From assembly GCA_018058095.1 (NCBI GenBank), contig JAGPCO010000001.1, positions 54,518 to 118,517 on the forward strand: a stretch of 64,000 nucleotides of DNA, read 5' to 3'. Of the stretch, positions 60,503 through 64,000 are shown in pieces. Every line of letters begins with the position of its first letter. Position 1 is the first letter of the stretch. Origin of the DNA: Kofleriaceae bacterium. Its GTDB lineage: Bacteria; Myxococcota_A; Polyangia; Haliangiales; Haliangiaceae. The notes under the pieces were generated by a model. It ran no database searches. It saw nothing but the letters and a program-made list of their open reading frames with translations, and was not told the origin of the DNA. A program made the translations under genes and the position numbers.

Positions 60503-61612
60503 ATGCTCGATCGATCCGTGGTGATGCGGCTGTGCGTGGTGCTCGCCGGCAGCGCGGCGGCGGGACAGGCAGCGTGTGACGACACCAGCGCCAGCGCCGA
60601 CGCCGGTCCTGGCGGCGGCGGCGACGGCGGTGGGCGCGACGGCGGCCCACCCGGCCCCGATGGCGATCCGTGCGGGTGGGCCCCGGTCGAGGCACGCGGG
60701 CCGATGGCGGCGATCGACCTGGCGGTGCCGGGGCGCGCGTTCGAGCTCGACCTGACCGCGGGCGACCCCGGCGTCCGGGTCACCGCCGGCAACGGCTGTG
60801 CGGTCACCATCGAGGTCGGCGCCGGCTTCGACGGCGCGCCCGGCGCCCGCGTGGTCCCGCCCGACCAGCTCATCGGCGGCGCCGGCGGCAACAGCGAGTA
60901 CTGCGGCCTGGCCTCGGGCGCCGACGTGTCGAGCGGCGGCCAGGTCGAGGTCGGGCAGCTCAACGTGCGGTATGCCCTGTTCGTCGGCCGTGGCTACGCC
61001 GAGGCCACCCGCGGCGGGGGTGGGCCCAAGGCGTTCATCCCGTTCGTCGTCGACGCCGCCGGCGGCGAAGGCAGGAGCAGCCGGCCGATGGTGTTCTGGG
61101 GCGGCGGGATCGAGCACGGCGGCGTGAGCTACGGCGCCATCGGCGTGACCGAGGGCACCGTGCAGTCGTACCAGGAGCCGGAGCAGGACTTCTTCCCGGC
61201 TGGCCCCGGCCAGGACGCGGTGTACTTCGGCCCGGCGCCGGACCACGCCGGGAGCGCGACGCTGGGCACGCCGGTCGTCGGCGACGAGTGGGTGGTCGTC
61301 GAGCACGAGCTCGATCTGCGGCGCGATCGCGGCAACCCCGACGGGCTCAACCGGTTGTGGATGTGGACCCGCGATGGCGCGCTGGCCGGCGCGGTGCTCG
61401 ACATCCCGCTGACCTGGGATGGCGCCCACGACTTCGCCGGCGACCGGGTGTCGATGCTCGACGGCCTCGGTTACTACTGGAACCAGCCGGCCACCCGCAC
61501 CGCCGACGACCACGTCATCTACTCGCACGTCGCCTTCGCCGCCAACCGGCCGACCGGGCAGCCGATCGGGCCGCCGCCCGGGTTCTTGACCCGGTGCGCG
61601 CGCGGCCAGTAG
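60503..61612 (+). CDS. Lipoprotein with Gly/Asp linker, unknown function
   Basis: A 369-residue lipoprotein (VMRLCVVLAG, lipobox SAAAGQAAC). A Gly/Asp linker follows, then a beta-rich domain with Trp/Tyr/Gly (PFVVDAAGGEGRSSRPMVFW, DEWVVVEHELDLRRDRGNPDGLNRLWMWTRDG). The last part resembles a polysaccharide-lyase-like or concanavalin jelly roll (GAVLDIPLTWDG, ADDHVIYSHVAFAA), where RLWMWTRDG would line the cleft. No catalytic set is visible. A start at ATG 60524 is also possible. Confidence 0.76.
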   Translation: MLDRSVVMRLCVVLAGSAAAGQAACDDTSASADAGPGGGGDGGGRDGGPPGPDGDPCGWAPVEARGPMAAIDLAVPGRAFELDLTAGDPGVRVTAGNGCAVTIEVGAGFDGAPGARVVPPDQLIGGAGGNSEYCGLASGADVSSGGQVEVGQLNVRYALFVGRGYAEATRGGGGPKAFIPFVVDAAGGEGRSSRPMVFWGGGIEHGGVSYGAIGVTEGTVQSYQEPEQDFFPAGPGQDAVYFGPAPDHAGSATLGTPVVGDEWVVVEHELDLRRDRGNPDGLNRLWMWTRDGALAGAVLDIPLTWDGAHDFAGDRVSMLDGLGYYWNQPATRTADDHVIYSHVAFAANRPTGQPIGPPPGFLTRCARGQ

Positions 61613-61627
61613 GGCGCGCGGCCGGCG

Positions 61628-62686
61628 TCAGCGCCGCTCGGGGCTCGACAGGCCGAGGTGGAGATCGATCGCCGGCACGAACGGATCGTCGATGGCCCCA
61701 CCGGTGGCCGCACCCAGGCGGAGCTGGGCCCACGGCTGGGCCCGACCACCCCACCGCCACGGCGACTGGTAGGCCAGGCCGATGAAGCCCTGGTACAGGC
61801 TGGCGAAGTCGGGGTTGGTCGCGCCGTTGGTCGCCACCGCGTGGGCCGACACGCCGACGACGACGTCGGCGCGCGACGCACCGAGCGGATAGCGACCGAG
61901 CAGCCCCCCGCCCATGCCGGCCTGCTGCCCGGCGTCGTCGTCGAAGAGGACCAACCCGATCGTGGCCTCGACCGGCCGGTAGCGCAGGCCGAACGAGAAG
62001 CCCGAGGTCAGGCGGCGGCCGTGGGCGCCGACGCTGGTGTCGGCGAGCACCACCAGCCGGCTCGGTGGGTTGCTCACCTCGCCATCCCCGAGCGAGGTCA
62101 CGGGCACCGCGGTGGTCCGGATCGCGGCCGAGCCCGGCGCGGCGGGCGCGCCCGCGGCCAGCGGCGCCAGCGCGACGCCCTCGCACCAGGCCCCGGCCAG
62201 GGCAGACCCGGCGTGGACGAAGCAGCGCACGTCGGCGACGGCCGCCGCGCCGATCGCCCCGGCCTCGCCGCGCAGCGCCTCATCGAGCGCGGCCAGCACG
62301 CCGGTGGTGTGTGCGCGCGCGTCGGCGCGGGTCCGGCCCAGGCACGGGCGCGGGTCGCCCATGGGCACGATCATCCAGGCGCAGCGCAGGTCGTCGACCT
62401 CGGCGCCATCGACGAGGTGATCGGCGGTGCGGATCGGCCCGAGCCGCGCGCCAGCGTGGACCTCGCTGGCCGGGCGCTCGAGGATGAACGAGTCCCGGCT
62501 GCCGGCCAGGGTCCACCACGGCAGCGCCAGCACCCCGATCGCCACCTCGGCCGGGGCCCGGGCGGGTCCATTCGCGGCCAGCGCGGGAGGTCGGGCCGTC
62601 GGGTACCGCGGCGCCCCCGGGTTGCTACGACAGGCGGTCAGGCCCAGCCCCAGCACCAGCAGCACCAGGGCGGCGTCGCGTCTCAT
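61628..62686 (-). CDS. Lipoprotein with barrel-like C-terminal half
   Basis: A 352-residue lipoprotein (lipobox LGLGLTAC, Cys19). The first 200 residues are mixed, with three Cys (LRCAWM, PRPCLGR, VRCFVH). The second half alternates strands with Gly and aromatic residues (TSGFSFGLRYRPVEATIGLVLF, RADVVVGVSAHAVATNG, FIGLAYQSPWRWGG, FVPAIDLHLGLSS). This looks like an outer-membrane barrel or a beta-sandwich. It converges with the upstream plus-strand lipoprotein gene. Function unknown. Confidence 0.74.
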   Translation of the reverse strand: MRRDAALVLLVLGLGLTACRSNPGAPRYPTARPPALAANGPARAPAEVAIGVLALPWWTLAGSRDSFILERPASEVHAGARLGPIRTADHLVDGAEVDDLRCAWMIVPMGDPRPCLGRTRADARAHTTGVLAALDEALRGEAGAIGAAAVADVRCFVHAGSALAGAWCEGVALAPLAAGAPAAPGSAAIRTTAVPVTSLGDGEVSNPPSRLVVLADTSVGAHGRRLTSGFSFGLRYRPVEATIGLVLFDDDAGQQAGMGGGLLGRYPLGASRADVVVGVSAHAVATNGATNPDFASLYQGFIGLAYQSPWRWGGRAQPWAQLRLGAATGGAIDDPFVPAIDLHLGLSSPERR

Positions 62687-62822
62687 GTCGCCAGCTTAGA
62701 GGGGCGCGGCCCCGTCGCCCAGCGCAACCCGCGGCAAGCGCCGGCAGCGAGCCGGAACTATTTCGCCGCGCGCTGTCGATCCGGGCCGGGCTGGTTCGAC
62801 CTGGGCCTGAAAGGAACTCCTC

Positions 62823-63452
62823 ATGACCCAGCTCGTTCTCCATGGTCCTCCCCAGAGCTCGTACGTCCGCACCGCGCGCATGATCGCGATCGAGAAGGGG
62901 CTCGACGCCCGGCTCGAACCGGTCGAGTTCAAGAGCCCGGCCCACCTCGCGATGCACCCGTGGGGTCGGGTGCCCATCCTGCGCCACGGCTCGGTCGAGC
63001 TGATCGAGACCGTCGCCATCGGCCACTACCTCGACGCCATCGGCACCGGGCCCTCGCTGGTGCCGGCCGAACCGGTGCGCCGGGCCGAGAGCGAGCAGTG
63101 GATCAGCGTCATCAACGCGTACGTCTACGCCGACGTGGTGCTGAACTACGTCTTCCACTACATCTTCCCGAAGACCGAGTCCAAGCAGCCCGACCGCGCG
63201 CTCATCACCCGCGACGCGCCGGCGGTCGAGCGCGACTTGCGCCGGATCGAGCAGGGCTTTCGCGGCGAGTGGTTGACCGGCTCGACCCTCAGCCTGGCCG
63301 ATCTGTTCCTCGCGCCCATCCTCGGCTACGCCGCGATGTTCCCCGAGGCGCAGGCCGTGCTCGAGACCTGCCCCAACCTGCGGCGGTTCCACGGCGCGAT
63401 CACCCAGCGCAAGAGCTTCGTCGACACCACCCCGCCGCGCCCGGCCCGCTGA
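62823..63452 (+). CDS. Glutathione S-transferase-like protein
   Basis: A 209-residue protein with GST fold. The N-terminal thioredoxin-like domain has LVLHGPPQSSYVRTARMIAIEKGL (SxxVR region of the glutathione-binding Ser), FKSPAHLAMHPWGRVPILRHG (cis-Pro VPIL) and the VELIETVAIGHYLD segment. The C-terminal helical domain contains LTGSTLSLADLFLAPIL, the usual N-capping box. Possibly conjugates or isomerises hydrophobic electrophiles. A GAAAGGA Shine-Dalgarno lies 7 bp before the ATG. Confidence 0.9.
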   Translation: MTQLVLHGPPQSSYVRTARMIAIEKGLDARLEPVEFKSPAHLAMHPWGRVPILRHGSVELIETVAIGHYLDAIGTGPSLVPAEPVRRAESEQWISVINAYVYADVVLNYVFHYIFPKTESKQPDRALITRDAPAVERDLRRIEQGFRGEWLTGSTLSLADLFLAPILGYAAMFPEAQAVLETCPNLRRFHGAITQRKSFVDTTPPRPAR

Positions 63453-63493
63453 CAAGCGTTGCCGGGGCGGCGCCGGCGTGGTGTGCTCGCGCC

Positions 63494-64000
63494 ATGGTCC
63501 GACGTCGCGATGGTCGCCGGTCCGAGCTGCCGGCCTACCGGCGCATGATGCCGTTCCTCATGCGCGGCCGGAACGAGGCCGCGGTCTACTTCGAGCAGAC
63601 CCTCGACGTCACCGCGCCGCTGGCGTGGCTCGCGACCTGGAACCAGGCGCCGGGTGAGGCGCGACCGAAGGCGACGATCTTCCACGTCGTGCTGCACGCG
63701 CTGGCCGGCGTGCTGCACGAGCGGCCGCGCCTCAACCGCTTCGCGGTCGGCCGCCAGATCTACGACCGCCACGGGGTGTTCCTGTCGTTCGCGGCCAAGA
63801 AGGCCATGCACGACGAGGCCCCGCTGGCCACGGTCAAGCGCCGCTTCGCGCCGGGCGAGGACTTCGCGGCGATGATGCGCGGGCTGCACGACGACGTGAC
63901 CGACGCCCGGTCCGACCGGACGCGGCCGATCGATCGCGAGGTCGACCTGCTGCTGCGCCTGCCCGCGCCGGTGCTCGACCTCGCGGTCGGCCTGCTGCGC
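63494..64000 (+). CDS. 2-oxoacid dehydrogenase acyltransferase-type (E2-like) protein, 3' partial
   Basis: At least 169 residues, open to the window edge. The sequence MVRRRDGRRSELPAYRRMMP, then LMRGRNEAAVYFEQTLDVT, followed by TIFHVVLHALAGVLHERPRLNRFAVG, matches the trimer-forming chloramphenicol-acetyltransferase-like catalytic domain of E2 proteins. No lipoyl domain precedes it, so it is a stand-alone acyltransferase, not a true E2. The catalytic HxxxD would be downstream of the window. Similar stand-alone proteins occur in other myxobacteria. Substrate unknown. Confidence 0.82.
   Translation, partial: MVRRRDGRRSELPAYRRMMPFLMRGRNEAAVYFEQTLDVTAPLAWLATWNQAPGEARPKATIFHVVLHALAGVLHERPRLNRFAVGRQIYDRHGVFLSFAAKKAMHDEAPLATVKRRFAPGEDFAAMMRGLHDDVTDARSDRTRPIDREVDLLLRLPAPVLDLAVGLLR

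Overview
The window is very GC-rich (about 70% or more by eye) and densely packed on both strands. It reads as chromosome of a myxobacterium (Myxococcota), most likely the Haliangium/Kofleriaceae side. The reasons are two Ser/Thr protein kinases with accessory domains (one fused to a STAND NTPase, one to a PEGA domain), a PP2C phosphatase, a DUF4388/J-domain protein, and many lipoproteins with Asp/Ala/Pro/Gly-rich linkers after the lipobox. No tRNA, rRNA, CRISPR array, transposase or phage gene was recognised, and no gene-free stretch exceeds 300 bases.

Layout. 1-4740: end of a dihydrolipoyl dehydrogenase, a two-gene nucleotidyltransferase module, then lipB, a double GNAT protein and an NDP-sugar pyrophosphorylase-like protein. 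4763-11994: signalling genes (lipoprotein, PP2C, DUF4388-J-TPR protein, TPR/PEGA-like secreted protein, kinase-STAND-coiled-coil protein). 12073-16890: housekeeping block rpmA-rplU and a tightly overlapping operon gntR-gatC-gatA-gatB. 16959-24309: small regulators, a DTW-domain tRNA modification enzyme, a phospholipase C-like protein, a kinase and TPR/PEGA pair, and a LamG-like lipoprotein. 24497-30568: M32 carboxypeptidase, lipoproteins, an FG-GAP protein and an MBL-fold hydrolase.

30616-35398 is the most interesting segment. Two overlapping minus-strand genes each continue in frame through one UGA. One is a thioredoxin-fold lipoprotein with a U-x-x-C motif. The other is a predicted outer-membrane barrel/thioredoxin fusion whose mature N-terminus carries C-x-x-U. 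Each UGA is followed by a hairpin whose 5-nt apical loop starts after exactly 16 nt and has G as its second base, as expected for bacterial SECIS elements. Just upstream on the same strand lies a Cys/Ser/Thr-rich peptide with a class I lanthipeptide-type leader and no visible modification enzymes. Divergent to it is a protein that joins a CrtC/AttH-like lipocalin domain to a polyprenyl synthase. I read this as an undescribed selenocysteine redox system next to an orphan peptide natural product.

35482-50511 holds membrane proteins, an APH-like kinase with altered catalytic residues, many lipoproteins, a DUF2200 protein, a sirtuin, a HAD phosphatase and an eCIS-cargo-like protein with Asp/His repeats. 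50612-64000 holds a large lipoprotein, a four-gene minus-strand block (two paralogous AraC regulators, a metallophosphoesterase and an amidase), more secreted proteins, a glutathione transferase and the start of an acyltransferase.

A dispersed hairpin repeat (CTAGCAGG...CCTGCTAG) occurs at least five times, three times supplying the TAG stop codon of the neighbouring gene. Two copies are followed by CCCGTG hexamers.
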